This document shows positions 37,016 through 46,633 of a DNA stretch of 64,000 bases, one piece after another. The notes under the pieces were generated by a model that saw nothing but the letters and a program-made list of their open reading frames with translations, searched no databases and was not told the origin of the DNA. This stretch comes from Pseudomonas baetica. GTDB taxonomy: Bacteria > Pseudomonadota > Gammaproteobacteria > Pseudomonadales > Pseudomonadaceae. The translations under genes were made by a program, and so were the position numbers. The DNA lies in the NCBI RefSeq assembly GCF_019733355.1, contig NZ_JAIHLQ010000004.1, positions 1-64,000 of the forward strand, read 5' to 3'. Every line of letters starts with the position of its first letter. The stretch's first letter is position 1.

Positions 37016-37912
37016 TCAGCCACGCGGGTGGTGTTTGGCATGCAGATCCTGCAACCGCGCCCGCGCCACATGAGTGTAGATCTGGGTGGTCGACAGATCA
37101 CTGTGACCGAGCAACATCTGCACCACGCGCAAATCGGCGCCGTGGTTGAGCAAGTGCGTGGCGAACGCGTGCCGCAAGGTGTGCGGCGACAGCGATTTGC
37201 CGATCCCGGCGACCTTGGCCTGATGTTTGATTCGGTGCCAGAACGTCTGCCGGGTCATCTGTTCGCCGCGCAGGCTGGGAAACAGCACATCGCTGGGGCG
37301 CCCGCCGAGCAGTTCTGCACGACCATCGCGCATATAGCGCTCGACCCAGACAATCGCCTCCTCGCCCATCGGCACCAGCCGCTCTTTGCTGCCCTTGCCC
37401 ATCACCCTTAATACGCCTTGGCGCAAGTTGACCTGTTCCAGGGTCAGGCTGATCAGCTCGGTTACCCGCAGGCCGCAGGCATACAGGACTTCCAGCATGG
37501 CACGGTCACGCTGACCGATGGCTTCGCTCAGATCCGGCGCTTTGAGCAATGCCTCAACGTCGGCTTCCGACAAGGATTTGGGCAGCGGCCTGCCGAGTTG
37601 CGGCATGTCGACGCGCAATGTCGGATCGACTGTGATCAGCTTTTCGCGCAGCAGATAACGATAAAACCCACGGACGCCGGAGAGAAATCTCGCAGTGGAT
37701 CGCGGTTTGTAGTTTTGCTCCAGACGCCAGGCCAGGTGATCGAGAATCAATTCACGGCCGGCATTGATCAGCTCCAGGTTTTTCTCCTGCAACCAGCCAT
37801 TGAACAGCGCAAGGTCGCTACGATAGGCGCCACGGGTGTTGTCGGACAGGCCCTTCTCCAGCCACAAGGCGTCGAGGAATTGGTCAATCAGTGGATGGTC
37901 GATGGCAGGCAT
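37016..37912 (-). CDS. xerD: Site-specific tyrosine recombinase XerD
   Basis: XerD resolves chromosome dimers at dif with XerC. The 298-residue protein has a SAM-like N-terminal domain and the catalytic set Arg149 (CGLRVTELI), Lys173/176 (GKGSKER), His244 and Arg247 (LSPHTLRHAF), His270 (LLGHSD) and nucleophile Tyr279 (STTQIYTHV). It is a housekeeping recombinase, not an integrase. It is the first gene of the xerD-dsbC-hom-thrC run. Confidence 0.97.
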   Translation of the reverse strand: MPAIDHPLIDQFLDALWLEKGLSDNTRGAYRSDLALFNGWLQEKNLELINAGRELILDHLAWRLEQNYKPRSTARFLSGVRGFYRYLLREKLITVDPTLRVDMPQLGRPLPKSLSEADVEALLKAPDLSEAIGQRDRAMLEVLYACGLRVTELISLTLEQVNLRQGVLRVMGKGSKERLVPMGEEAIVWVERYMRDGRAELLGGRPSDVLFPSLRGEQMTRQTFWHRIKHQAKVAGIGKSLSPHTLRHAFATHLLNHGADLRVVQMLLGHSDLSTTQIYTHVARARLQDLHAKHHPRG

Positions 37913-38019
37913 GGGCGCTCAAGGCACACAGTTCAACGACTGCGCGCAAATGTAGAGTGAACGGTAGGAATGGGCGCTAGTCTTTCATAGCCCGCAATTT
38001 CAAGGAACAGGGAGCATCA

Positions 38020-39828
38020 ATGAACGAGCAGCAAATTCTATTGGCATTTGGCGGGATAGGCGCAGCGGCGCTAGGTTGCCAATGGCTGGCGTGGCGCCTG
38101 AAGCTGCCGGCGATTCTGTTTCTGTTGCTGACCGGCATTCTGGTCGGCCCGGTATTGGGGTGGCTCGATCCGCAAGAAATGTTCGGGCCGCTGCTGATGC
38201 CACTGGTATCGCTGGCCGTGGCGCTGATCCTGTTCGAGGGCAGCCTGACGCTGCACCTGTCGGAATGGAAGGAAATCGGCAGCGTCGTCCATCGACTGGT
38301 GACCCTCGGCGCCCTCTCGACCTGGATTGTCATTGCGGTCGCCACTCACTTTTTGCTCGGCTTCGACTGGATGCTGGCGATCCTCTTCGGCAGCCTGACG
38401 CTGGTCACGGGCCCCACGGTGATTGTGCCAATGCTGCGAGTGGTGCGGCCCAAAGCCTCGATCGCCAACATTCTGCGCTGGGAAGGCATCGTCATTGATC
38501 CGATCGGCGCCCTGCTCGCCGTGGTGGTCTACAGCTTCATCATTGCCAGTGCCGAAGGCCATGGCCTCAAGCAGAGCCTGTTCACCTTTGGCGGGGTGAT
38601 TGCCTGCGGCGCGGCGTTCGGGGTGGCCGGAGGCTGGTTGCTCGGCACGGTCATTCGGCGGCAATGGCTGCCGGAGTACCTGCACAACCTCGCTTCGCTG
38701 GCGGCGGTGCTGGGAATTTTCATTGTCTCCAACGAGGTGATGCATGAGTCCGGCCTGCTGGCGGTGACACTGATGGGCATGTGGCTGGCCAACATGAAAG
38801 GCGTGGATGTGCGGCACATCCTGCACTTCAAGGAAAACCTCAGCGTGTTGCTGATTTCCGGGTTGTTCATTCTTCTCGCCGCACGGCTGGACTTGAACGC
38901 CTTGATTGGGCTCGGGCCGTTGGTGCTGATTCTGCTGCTGGTCATCCAGTTGATCGCCAGACCTTTGAACGTTGTGCTGAGCACCGCGGGGTCTAGCCTG
39001 AACTGGCGTGAGCGGGCATTGCTGTGCTGGATCGCCCCGCGCGGGATTGTCGCGGCGGCAGTGTCGGCGATTTTCGCGATTCGCCTGGATGAAGCCGGAC
39101 ATGAAGGTGCGCTGTTGCTGGTGCCACTGACCTTCGCGGTGATCATCGGCACCGTCGTGCTGCAAAGCGCAACGGCGCGACCGTTGGCGCGTTTGCTCAA
39201 CGTCGCGGAGCCGGCGCCCAGTGGTTTCCTGATCGTCGGCGCCAATGGGCCGGCCCGGGCTTTGGGCAAGTCGTTGCAACAATTGGGTAGCCGAGTGTTG
39301 CTGACCGATTCAAGCTGGGAAAACATTCGTGCAGCGCGCATGGAGGGTTTGCCGACGTACTTCGGTAATCCGGCTTCGCAGCATGCCGATGCGCATCTGG
39401 ATCTGGTTGGCCTGGGGCATTTGCTGGCGCTGTCGCCGTCGGGCGAACTCAACACGCTGGCAGCCATGCGCTTTCGCCATGACTTCGGGCATCAGCGCCT
39501 GTTTGGCCTGGCCAGCGGTCAGGAAAGCCGTCGCAGCGACAAGCACCGCGCCAGTCTTGAGCATCGCGGCAATCAACTGGGCAGCGAGGCACTGACCTAC
39601 GCCAAACTGGCCGGCCAGATGGGTCAGGGTGCCGAGCTGTATAGCACGACGCTGACGGACGGCTTTGGCTGGGAGGATTACCGTGCGCTGCATGGCAATC
39701 GCGCCACGTTGTTGTTCATGCGCGATGACAGCGGATGGGTGCATGTGGTGACGCCGGAGACCGCTTTGAAGCCGGGATCGGGGTGGACGCTGCTGGCGTT
39801 GATCCAGCCTTTAACCAGCGGCGCCTGA
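38020..39828 (+). CDS. CPA1-type sodium/proton antiporter with C-terminal nucleotide-binding-like domain
   Basis: The 602-residue protein has about 12 transmembrane helices in the first 400 residues (LPAILFLLLTGILVGPVLGWL; LILFEGSLTLHLSEWKEIG; LVTGPTVIVPML; WEGIVIDPIGALLAVVVYSF, with the conserved Asp). It then has a RCK/TrkA-N-like soluble domain (GFLIVGANGPARALGKSLQQLGSRVLLTD). It probably exchanges Na+ or K+ for H+ under ligand control. It is divergent from xerD and transcribed alone. Confidence 0.9.
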   Translation: MNEQQILLAFGGIGAAALGCQWLAWRLKLPAILFLLLTGILVGPVLGWLDPQEMFGPLLMPLVSLAVALILFEGSLTLHLSEWKEIGSVVHRLVTLGALSTWIVIAVATHFLLGFDWMLAILFGSLTLVTGPTVIVPMLRVVRPKASIANILRWEGIVIDPIGALLAVVVYSFIIASAEGHGLKQSLFTFGGVIACGAAFGVAGGWLLGTVIRRQWLPEYLHNLASLAAVLGIFIVSNEVMHESGLLAVTLMGMWLANMKGVDVRHILHFKENLSVLLISGLFILLAARLDLNALIGLGPLVLILLLVIQLIARPLNVVLSTAGSSLNWRERALLCWIAPRGIVAAAVSAIFAIRLDEAGHEGALLLVPLTFAVIIGTVVLQSATARPLARLLNVAEPAPSGFLIVGANGPARALGKSLQQLGSRVLLTDSSWENIRAARMEGLPTYFGNPASQHADAHLDLVGLGHLLALSPSGELNTLAAMRFRHDFGHQRLFGLASGQESRRSDKHRASLEHRGNQLGSEALTYAKLAGQMGQGAELYSTTLTDGFGWEDYRALHGNRATLLFMRDDSGWVHVVTPETALKPGSGWTLLALIQPLTSGA

Positions 39829-39838
39829 CCTGACGCAT

Positions 39839-39944
39839 GCGCGAGCAAGCCCGCTCCCACACTGGATCGAGGTCTCATGAGAGAACGGGCTTGCCCCACA
39901 CCGGGTCGAGGTCTTCTGTGGGAGTGGGCTTGCTCGCGAATGGC
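39839..39944. repeat. REP-like triplet
   Basis: Three units, 39839-39861, a degenerate 39880-39901 (GAGAACGGGCTTGCCCCACA) and 39917-39944, lie between the convergent antiporter and thioesterase genes. The middle unit has lost the GCTCGCG core. Confidence 0.8.
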
Positions 39945-39960
39945 ACGACTCGGAGTTGGA

Positions 39961-40374
39961 TCAGGCCGCAAACCCCGGCAGCACCGGCACCGGTCGCTTG
40001 TCATCATCGATGGCGACAAAGCTGAACTGCCCATGGATCGCCTTCTCGCGCCCGTCGCAGCTCATGCTTTCCACAAACACTTCCACCTCGACCTTGAGGC
40101 TGGTGTTACCGACCTTGATCACTCGCCCTACCAGTTCGACGATGGAACCGGCCGGGATTGCATGATTGAAGTCGATGCGGTCAGTAGACACCGTCACCAG
40201 CGGCAAACGGCAAAAACGCGTGGCGGTGATGAACGACACCTCGTCCATCCACGCCAGTGCGGTGCCGCCGAACAGGGTGTTGTGGTGGTTCGTGGTCGGC
40301 GGGAACACGGCTTTGGTTACACGGGTCACCGAGAGCTCGGTACGGCGTTCGATTTCCTGATCACGGGGGGTCAT
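39961..40374 (-). CDS. Acyl-CoA thioesterase, hot-dog fold
   Basis: The 137-residue product is of the YciA/BFIT-like acyl-CoA thioesterase type: TRVTKAVFPPTTNHHNTLFGGTALAWMDE contains the conserved N-x-x-N-T-L-F-G-G with the catalytic Asp in MDEVSF. It hydrolyses acyl-CoA to free acid and CoA. An open frame continues upstream through the rplS terminator to 40545, but the ATG at 40374 is the family start. Confidence 0.9.
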   Translation of the reverse strand: MTPRDQEIERRTELSVTRVTKAVFPPTTNHHNTLFGGTALAWMDEVSFITATRFCRLPLVTVSTDRIDFNHAIPAGSIVELVGRVIKVGNTSLKVEVEVFVESMSCDGREKAIHGQFSFVAIDDDKRPVPVLPGFAA

Positions 40375-40419
40375 GGTTATGGCCTGAACTAAAAATGCTG
40401 TGGATAAATTGCAGGCAAC

Positions 40420-40447
40420 AAAAAAGCAGCCCGTAGGCTGCTTTTTT
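40420..40447. terminator. rplS operon terminator, bidirectional
   Basis: AAAAAAGCAGCC-CGTA-GGCTGCTTTTTT is a perfect intrinsic terminator on both strands, directly after rplS. Confidence 0.95.
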
Positions 40448-40465
40448 CTGCATCGGAAGCTGGAC

Positions 40466-40816
40466 TTAAGCCAGTTTTTCCTTGATGCGAGCTGCTTTAC
40501 CCGACAGGTCGCGCAGGTAGTACAGCTTGGCTTTACGTACGTCACCGCGACGTTTAACAGCCATGCTGTCGATCTGCGGGGAGTAGGTCTGGAAAGTACG
40601 TTCTACGCCAACACCGTTGGAGATTTTACGTACGGTGAACGCACTGTTCACGCCGCGGTTACGCTTGGCGATTACAACGCCTTCGAACGCTTGCAGACGG
40701 GAACGATCGCCTTCCTTCACTTTCACCTGAACGACAATGGTGTCGCCTGGGGCAAAGGTAGGGATTTCTTTGGTCATCTGCTCTGCTTCGAGTGCAAGGA
40801 TGATTTTGTTGGTCAT
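40466..40816 (-). CDS. rplS: 50S ribosomal protein L19
   Basis: The 116-residue protein is typical of L19 ([55 protein letters not shown]). It is the last gene of rpsP-rimM-trmD-rplS, 45 bases after trmD, with TAGGAGCAC before the ATG. Confidence 0.98.
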
Positions 40817-40861
40817 GCTGTGCTCCTAAGGTAAATCAACTGATCTACCATCGATACGTTG

Positions 40862-41614
40862 TTAACTATCGTCCCGCTCGCGGATGTATTCCTCGAGCAG
40901 CTTCTTCTCTTCTCCAGAAAGCGAGCGGCTTTCCAGAAGATCGGCGCGTCGTTCATAGGTCCTACCAAGGGACTGCTGTAAACGCCAACGCCGGATATGC
41001 GCGTGATTGCCACTCAGCAACACGTCGGGAACACGCTGATCCGCATACACCTCAGGTCGAGTGTAGTGCGGGCAATCCAGCAGACCATCCGTAAAGGAAT
41101 CTTCCTCAGCGGAATCCGCATGCCCTAAAGCTCCAGGCAGCAGTCGTGTAACCGCATCGATCAGGACCATGGCCGGCAGCTCACCGCCAGACAGTACATA
41201 GTCGCCAATCGACCACTCTTCATCGACATGAGCCTCAATAAAGCGCTCGTCAATGCCTTCATAGCGGCCGGCAATCAGGATCAATGCATCCGATTGTGCC
41301 AACTCGCGTACCGCCGACTGAGTCAGTTGACGGCCTTGGGGGGACAGGTAAATCACCTTCGCCGCCTCCCCGGCTGCTGCCTTGGCCTGAACCAGAGCAT
41401 CCTCCAGGGGCTTGATCTTCATCACCATGCCCGGACCACCGCCAAACGGGCGATCGTCCACAGTGTGATGCCGATCCGTCGTGTAATCCCGCGGGTTCCA
41501 ACAGGTCAGCTGCAAGAGCCCCTGTTTGACCGCTCGACTGGTGATGCCGTAGTCGCCGATGGCGGAAAACATCTCGGGAAACAAACTGATCACTTCTACG
41601 CGCAAGTTAGCCAC
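40862..41614 (-). CDS. trmD: tRNA (guanine-37-N1)-methyltransferase
   Basis: TrmD methylates G37 of tRNAs, which prevents frameshifting. The 250-residue knot-fold protein has [24 protein letters not shown] at the N-terminus, [15 protein letters not shown], the AdoMet-binding LSPQGRQL and [10 protein letters not shown], and [18 protein letters not shown]. The start is the GTG at 41614, two bases after the rimM stop. A TTG at 41635 would add seven residues but overlaps rimM. Confidence 0.96.
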   Translation of the reverse strand: MANLRVEVISLFPEMFSAIGDYGITSRAVKQGLLQLTCWNPRDYTTDRHHTVDDRPFGGGPGMVMKIKPLEDALVQAKAAAGEAAKVIYLSPQGRQLTQSAVRELAQSDALILIAGRYEGIDERFIEAHVDEEWSIGDYVLSGGELPAMVLIDAVTRLLPGALGHADSAEEDSFTDGLLDCPHYTRPEVYADQRVPDVLLSGNHAHIRRWRLQQSLGRTYERRADLLESRSLSGEEKKLLEEYIRERDDS

Positions 41615-41616
41615 GC

Positions 41617-42153
41617 TTAGAAGTCCGCGTCCCAATCCACCTTCATCTCACCCGCGGCGAGGTCGACTGCCAACACGCATTGCTCCGTATAGGGCAACAG
41701 GCGTTCGCGATCATCCAGGCTGCCAGCGCAAGGCTTGACTACCATTACATCATTGGCGCCGGTTTCCAGAAGATGATCGACTTTCCCGAGCAATTGCCCC
41801 AGTTGATCGATGACCTTCAGACCTTCCAGCTGGTACCAGTAGTACTCGCCTTCGGTCAATTCAGCGAACAGGTTGCGCGGCACGCAGATCTCATAACCGG
41901 CCAGAAGACGAGCTTCTTCACGATCATCAAGACCCTTGAGCTTTGCGACCAGGAACTTATCGCTCCCGCGCCCACTGACCAGCTCGACCTGTTTGACATT
42001 GCCTTCGCGCTTGAGCGTCCAGGTTTTGTACTGCAACAGGTTTTCAGTCGGATCAGTAAAGGAATAAACCTTCACTTCGCCGCGAACGCCGTGAACAGAA
42101 TAAATTTTGCCAATAACGATCAAATCATCGGCAACAGCAGGCGTCGCGTTCAT
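41617..42153 (-). CDS. rimM: Ribosome maturation factor RimM
   Basis: RimM helps 30S subunit maturation around S19. The 178-residue protein has the RimM N-terminal barrel ([21 protein letters not shown]) and the PRC-barrel-like C-terminus with [15 protein letters not shown] and [19 protein letters not shown]. It lies five bases after rpsP. Confidence 0.97.
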   Translation of the reverse strand: MNATPAVADDLIVIGKIYSVHGVRGEVKVYSFTDPTENLLQYKTWTLKREGNVKQVELVSGRGSDKFLVAKLKGLDDREEARLLAGYEICVPRNLFAELTEGEYYWYQLEGLKVIDQLGQLLGKVDHLLETGANDVMVVKPCAGSLDDRERLLPYTEQCVLAVDLAAGEMKVDWDADF

Positions 42154-42158
42154 ATTGC

Positions 42159-42410
42159 TCAGGCCGCAGCCTTGGCAGATTCCTTCAACAACTGAGCAAC
42201 GCGCTCAGAAGGTTGTGCACCAACGCTCAGCCAGTAGGCTACGCGCTCTTGGTTCACGGACAGACGAGTTTCCTGACCACGGGCAACAGGGTTGAAGAAA
42301 CCAACCTGTTCTTTGTGGGAACCGTCACGCGGGTTGCGGGAGTCGGTTACGGTCAGGTGGTAAAACGGGCGCTTTTTGGAGCCGCCAAGGGCAAGACGGA
42401 TTGTTAGCAT
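42159..42410 (-). CDS. rpsP: 30S ribosomal protein S16
   Basis: The 83-residue S16 is recognised by [21 protein letters not shown] and [10 protein letters not shown]. It is the first gene of the operon, with a promoter about 75 bases upstream. Confidence 0.98.
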   Translation of the reverse strand: MLTIRLALGGSKKRPFYHLTVTDSRNPRDGSHKEQVGFFNPVARGQETRLSVNQERVAYWLSVGAQPSERVAQLLKESAKAAA

Positions 42411-42482
42411 GTGAACATCGTTCCTGTAGTCGGTGCTGCAAATCTAAATGCACAGCGGGCATGGGTGCCCGAAAGGCCGCAT

Positions 42483-42510
42483 ATTCTAAGGAATATCCGG
42501 ACTTTTGCAA
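42483..42510 (-). promoter_or_regulatory. Predicted rpsP operon promoter
   Basis: On the minus strand TTGCAA (42510-42505) and TAGAAT (42488-42483) lie 16 bases apart, giving a leader of about 65 bases that contains a small hairpin GGGCACCCATGCCC. The remaining bases to 42713 hold the ffh 3' flank, with GC-rich hairpins but no clear T run. Confidence 0.55.
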
Positions 42511-42713
42511 ATGACTTTTTCCGGCGCCTATGGCATGCCGTGCAGATTTGCATATAGAGCCGTCGATGAAAACGGCCAGTCAGCTCCCGCCGAGTGCGGG
42601 TTTGCTGTTGATCCCGCATCCTTGCGGGGTTTGCGCCGGTGCGACGACCGGCGAAGTTTAGTGTCCTGTCTCACCCATGTCGCTCACTTTCGGCGAGTGG
42701 CAGACGGGACACC

Positions 42714-44090
42714 TTACATTTTCGGCATGCCGCCGCCGGGCAACATACCGCCCATGCCGCGCATCATTTTTGCCATTCCGCCTTTGGCGGTGAATTTTTT
42801 CATCATCTTCTGCATCTGCTTGTGCTGCTTGATCAAGCGACCGATGTCCTGCACCTGAGTGCCCGAACCCATAGCGATCCGGCGCTTGCGCGAGCCGCTG
42901 ATCAACTCAGGGTCGCGGCGCTCGGCCGGGGTCATGGAGCTGATGATGGCTTCCATCTGTTTGAATTGCTTCTCTGCGGCATTCTGGGCATTGCCCATCT
43001 GAGACAGGTTGACGCCGCCGATGCTCGGCAGTTTGTCCATGAGGCCGCCAAGGCCGCCCATGTTCTTCATCTGTTGCAACTGATCACGGAAGTCTTCGAG
43101 GTCGAAGCCCTTGCCCTTCTTCAGCTTCTTGGCCAGTTTGTCGGCCTTTTCCTTGTCGAGGGTCTGCTCAGCCTGTTCGATCAGGCTGAGCACGTCACCC
43201 ATACCGAGGATCCGCGAAGCAATACGCTCGGGATGGAACGGCTCGAGCGCTTCGCTCTTCTCGCCCATACCGATGAACTTGATCGGTTTGCCGGTGATCG
43301 CTCGCACCGACAGGGCGGCACCGCCACGCGCGTCGCCGTCGACCTTGGTCAGGATCACACCGGTCAGCGGCAGCGCATCACCGAAGGCCTTGGCCGTGTT
43401 GGCCGCGTCCTGCCCGGTCATGGCATCGACCACGAACAGGGTTTCGACCGGGTTGATCGCGGCGTGCAGCGCCTTGATCTCGCCCATCATCTCTTCGTCG
43501 ATGTGCAGACGACCGGCGGTATCGACGATGACCACGTCGATGAATTTCAGTTTTGCTTCTTTAATAGCCGCGTTTGCGATGTCGACCGGCTTCTGGCTCA
43601 GATCGGACGGGAAGAACGTCACGCCGATGTCGTTCGCCAGGGTTTCCAGCTGTTTAATAGCCGCAGGACGATAAACGTCCGCCGACACGACCATGACCGA
43701 CTTCTTTTTGCGCTCTTTGAGGAAGCGCGCCAGTTTGCCGGCGGTGGTGGTTTTACCGGCGCCCTGCAGACCGGCCATCAGCACGACGGCTGGCGGTACG
43801 GCGCTGAGGTTCAAGTCCTCGTTCGCCGCGCCCATCAGGCTTTCGAGTTCAGCCTGGACGATCTTCACGAATGCCTGGCCCGGCGTCAGGCTGCGCGACA
43901 CCTCGGTGCCGACAGCGCGCTCCTTGACCGAATTGACGAAGTCCTTGACCACCGGCAGGGCGACGTCGGCTTCGAGCAACGCCATGCGCACTTCACGCAG
44001 GGTGTCTTTGATATTGTCTTCGGTCAGCTTCGCCTTGCCGGTGACATGGCGCAGCGTCTGCGAGAGACGGTCGGTTAAGTTTTCAAACAT
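42714..44090 (-). CDS. ffh: Signal recognition particle protein Ffh
   Basis: Ffh is the SRP54 GTPase that delivers nascent membrane proteins. Over 458 residues it shows the N domain (MFENLTDRLSQTLRHVTGKAK), G1 GLQGAGKTTTAGKLA, G3 DTAGRLHIDEEMM, TKVDGDARGGAAL, and a Met-rich M domain ending MRGMGGMLPGGGMPKM. AAAGGATC precedes the ATG. It is divergent from the ccsA-like gene. Confidence 0.98.
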   Translation of the reverse strand: MFENLTDRLSQTLRHVTGKAKLTEDNIKDTLREVRMALLEADVALPVVKDFVNSVKERAVGTEVSRSLTPGQAFVKIVQAELESLMGAANEDLNLSAVPPAVVLMAGLQGAGKTTTAGKLARFLKERKKKSVMVVSADVYRPAAIKQLETLANDIGVTFFPSDLSQKPVDIANAAIKEAKLKFIDVVIVDTAGRLHIDEEMMGEIKALHAAINPVETLFVVDAMTGQDAANTAKAFGDALPLTGVILTKVDGDARGGAALSVRAITGKPIKFIGMGEKSEALEPFHPERIASRILGMGDVLSLIEQAEQTLDKEKADKLAKKLKKGKGFDLEDFRDQLQQMKNMGGLGGLMDKLPSIGGVNLSQMGNAQNAAEKQFKQMEAIISSMTPAERRDPELISGSRKRRIAMGSGTQVQDIGRLIKQHKQMQKMMKKFTAKGGMAKMMRGMGGMLPGGGMPKM

Positions 44091-44300
44091 TGCGCGATCC
44101 TTTCAGGCCCTGTGTAGACCGGGATAATGGCGGCCCAGACCGGAATCAACATGTGCTCGGCGAGCCTGCGGCGTGGGCAGGTCGCGGATTATAGCGAAGA
44201 CTGCGTCTGGCGGACACCTCGCTGTCAGCTTCCTGAGTCTTTCGTGCCATGGCGGTTCTATGCCAAACTCAGCCCCTTTCGGGCTTACCGATCAGGATTT

Positions 44301-45113
44301 ATGCTCCCCTTGTCACCCAGTTTGCTGACCACCCTCGCCGCCGCCCTTATATATGCCGCTGCGACCCTTTATCAGAGCACCCGTCTGGCCACCGGCGCCA
44401 AGGCGAACAAGCGCCTGCTGGTTACGCTCGGCGTCTTCGCCGTGCTGGCCCATAGCGCCAGCCTGCTCACTCACCTGCTGACCCCGATCGGCCTGGGCCT
44501 GGACTTTTTCAGCGCCTCCAGCCTGATCGCGGCGGCGGTGATCGCCCTGACCCTGATTGCCTGTTCGCGAATCCCGGTGGAGAACCTGCTGGTCCTGCTG
44601 TTCCCGCTGGGTGCGATCACGGTGTTGCTGGCGCAGTTCGCGCCGGCCGGCACCGTGCAGATCATTGATGAGGAGCCGGGCATTCTCGCCCACATCCTGT
44701 TGTCGATCCTCGCCTACGGCATGTTCACCATCGCGGTGTTCCAGTCCTTGTTGGTGCTGGTGCAAGACCACCAACTCAAGCACAAGCATCCCTCCGGCCT
44801 GATCAAGAACTTCCCGCCACTACAAACCATGGAAAGCCTGCTGTTCGGTTTCCTTTGGGCCGGCTGGACGCTGCTCTCGCTGTCGTTGATCTCTGGCTGG
44901 CTGTTCGTCGAGAACCTGTTCGCCCAGCATCTGGTTCACAAAACGCTGCTGGCGTGTCTGGCCTGGGTGGTGTTCAGCGTGCTGCTTTGGGGCCGCAACC
45001 GTCTCGGCTGGCGCGGACACAAAGCGATTCGCTGGACGCTCGCCGGTTTCTGTCTGCTGATGTTGGCGTATTTCGGCAGCAAACTGGTTCGTGAATACAT
45101 CCTGCATATCTGA
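44301..45113 (+). CDS. CcsA-like inner-membrane protein (cytochrome c assembly family)
   Basis: The 270-residue protein has eight predicted helices and belongs to the YpjD/CcsA-like cytochrome c assembly family. It carries the segment IIDEEPGILAHILLSILAYGMF and the tryptophan-containing LFGFLWAGWTLLSLSLISGWLF. It always sits opposite ffh in pseudomonads. The frame is open from 44127, but the hydrophobic N-terminus starts at the ATG at 44301. Its exact role is unproven. Confidence 0.85.
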   Translation: MLPLSPSLLTTLAAALIYAAATLYQSTRLATGAKANKRLLVTLGVFAVLAHSASLLTHLLTPIGLGLDFFSASSLIAAAVIALTLIACSRIPVENLLVLLFPLGAITVLLAQFAPAGTVQIIDEEPGILAHILLSILAYGMFTIAVFQSLLVLVQDHQLKHKHPSGLIKNFPPLQTMESLLFGFLWAGWTLLSLSLISGWLFVENLFAQHLVHKTLLACLAWVVFSVLLWGRNRLGWRGHKAIRWTLAGFCLLMLAYFGSKLVREYILHI

Positions 45114-45125
45114 CGGGCGGCATAA

Positions 45126-46367
45126 ATGGACGGTTTGCCCATAGGGCCGATGCTTGCGGTATTTGTCCTGCTGATTTTATGGTCGGGGCTGTTTACCGCC
45201 GTCGAAATCGCGCAGCAACACCTGCTCGCACAACGCACCGCCTCGCGCGCCAGCGATAAACCGCTGGCGAAGCTGAGCTTCCCGCTCGACAGCCTGATTC
45301 TGTGCAACACCCTCTGCCGTGCGCTCGCGGTCGTGATCGCGACGTTGCTGGCGATTTTCCTCTGTGAAGAAAACGGCCCTTGGGCGGCATGCCTCGGTGC
45401 GGGCGCCATCTTGCTGGTCTTCGCCGATTATTTCCCACGCACCGTCGCCCGGCGTTATCCGGAAGCCGTGCTGACCCTCGGCAACACGCTATTGGCCGTG
45501 CCGCTGAAAATTGTTTATCCGTTTGCCTGGCTTTTCAGTCGCCTCAGCCATTTGCTGCTGAGTCCGTTCGTGCGCAAACCCCAAGTGGTGCAGCAGAGTG
45601 AAGACGATGCACCGGCCGATCGTCACGACGATCCCGAACATCCGGCTCGTACGCACCCGACGTCGGGTATCCACGCGCTGGACAACATTACGGTCAACGA
45701 CATTCTGGTGCCACGCAGTGACGTCGACGGTATCAACCTCGACGATCCGATCGAAGAGATCATCGAACAACTGCGCCACAACAAACGCACACGCCTGCCG
45801 GTGTTCCACAGCGACATCAATCAGGTCGAAGCGGTGCTCAATACCCGGCAGATCAGCCACCTGCTGAACAACGACAGCCTGACCCGCGAAGCCCTGCTGG
45901 CGGCCAGTTACGAGCCGTACTTCGTGCCGGAAAGCACGCCACTGCAACTGCAACTGCTCAATTTCCACAAGCAGCAACGTCGCCTGGGCATGGTGGTGGA
46001 CGAGTACGGCGAAGTGCTCGGCATCGTCACGCTGGAAGACATTCTCGAAGAGATCGTCGGCGAATTCGAAAGCGAGCACAGCCTCGACAATCCGCATATT
46101 CACCCGCAGGCCGATGGCCGCATGGTGATCGACGGCACGGCCTCCATCCGGGAACTCAACAAATGCCTGGGCTGCCATTTGCCCAGCGATGGCCCGAAAA
46201 CCCTCAACGGCTTGGTGACCGAAGCGCTGGAAACCATTCCTGAGAGCGCGGTTTGCTTGAAGATCGGGCGCTATCGACTGGAAATTCTTGAGACTGAAGA
46301 GAACCGGGTGAGCAAGGTGTTGATCTGGCATACCACTTCTACCCCTGCGCTTTTGCCGACCCGATAA
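45126..46367 (+). CDS. HlyC/CorC family transporter (CNNM + CBS domains)
   Basis: The 413-residue protein has three to four transmembrane helices of the DUF21/CNNM type (GPMLAVFVLLILWSGLFTAVEIA), two CBS domains (DILVPRSDVDGINLDD through MVVDEYGEVLGIVTLEDILEEIVGE) and a C-terminal CorC_HlyC domain. Such proteins are linked to Mg2+/Co2+ efflux and resistance. It begins 12 bases after the ccsA-like gene and is probably cotranscribed. Confidence 0.92.
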   Translation: MDGLPIGPMLAVFVLLILWSGLFTAVEIAQQHLLAQRTASRASDKPLAKLSFPLDSLILCNTLCRALAVVIATLLAIFLCEENGPWAACLGAGAILLVFADYFPRTVARRYPEAVLTLGNTLLAVPLKIVYPFAWLFSRLSHLLLSPFVRKPQVVQQSEDDAPADRHDDPEHPARTHPTSGIHALDNITVNDILVPRSDVDGINLDDPIEEIIEQLRHNKRTRLPVFHSDINQVEAVLNTRQISHLLNNDSLTREALLAASYEPYFVPESTPLQLQLLNFHKQQRRLGMVVDEYGEVLGIVTLEDILEEIVGEFESEHSLDNPHIHPQADGRMVIDGTASIRELNKCLGCHLPSDGPKTLNGLVTEALETIPESAVCLKIGRYRLEILETEENRVSKVLIWHTTSTPALLPTR

Positions 46368-46418
46368 AGATCAACAGATCGCAGCCGGCGAGAGCGCCTA
46401 TCGCGCATTTTTTTGCGC

Positions 46419-46448
46419 TTGTTCAATCGTTAGCCCCCTTCCTATAAT
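46419..46448 (+). promoter_or_regulatory. Predicted promoter of the MHS transporter gene
   Basis: TTGTTC (46419-46424) and a perfect TATAAT (46443-46448) are 18 bases apart. The transcript would have a leader of about 175 bases. Confidence 0.6.
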
Positions 46449-46633
46449 CGAGCCGCTTACCCAAGCGCCGACGACCCATGTGCTTACCCGGCACTGCACA
46501 GGTCTCGACCTTTTGCGCATCACCCCGGCGACTGTTCCTACCTGAAACAGCGCTCGCGCCTCATCCCACATCCCAGGGTGCTCGACCATAATAATTCGCT
46601 CCACCGGAGCTCATGACTGTCAGGGATCACCGC

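Noticed and set aside
37016..37912. Tyrosine recombinase as an integrase of a mobile element
   Set aside because: Sequence and context (dsbC-hom-thrC) identify it as housekeeping XerD.
42639..44078. 479-codon plus-strand frame opposite ffh
   Set aside because: Ffh is unmistakable; the antisense product has no recognisable domain.
44313..44789. Gln/His-rich minus-strand frame opposite the ccsA-like gene
   Set aside because: Low-complexity product caused by the hydrophobic codons on the other strand.
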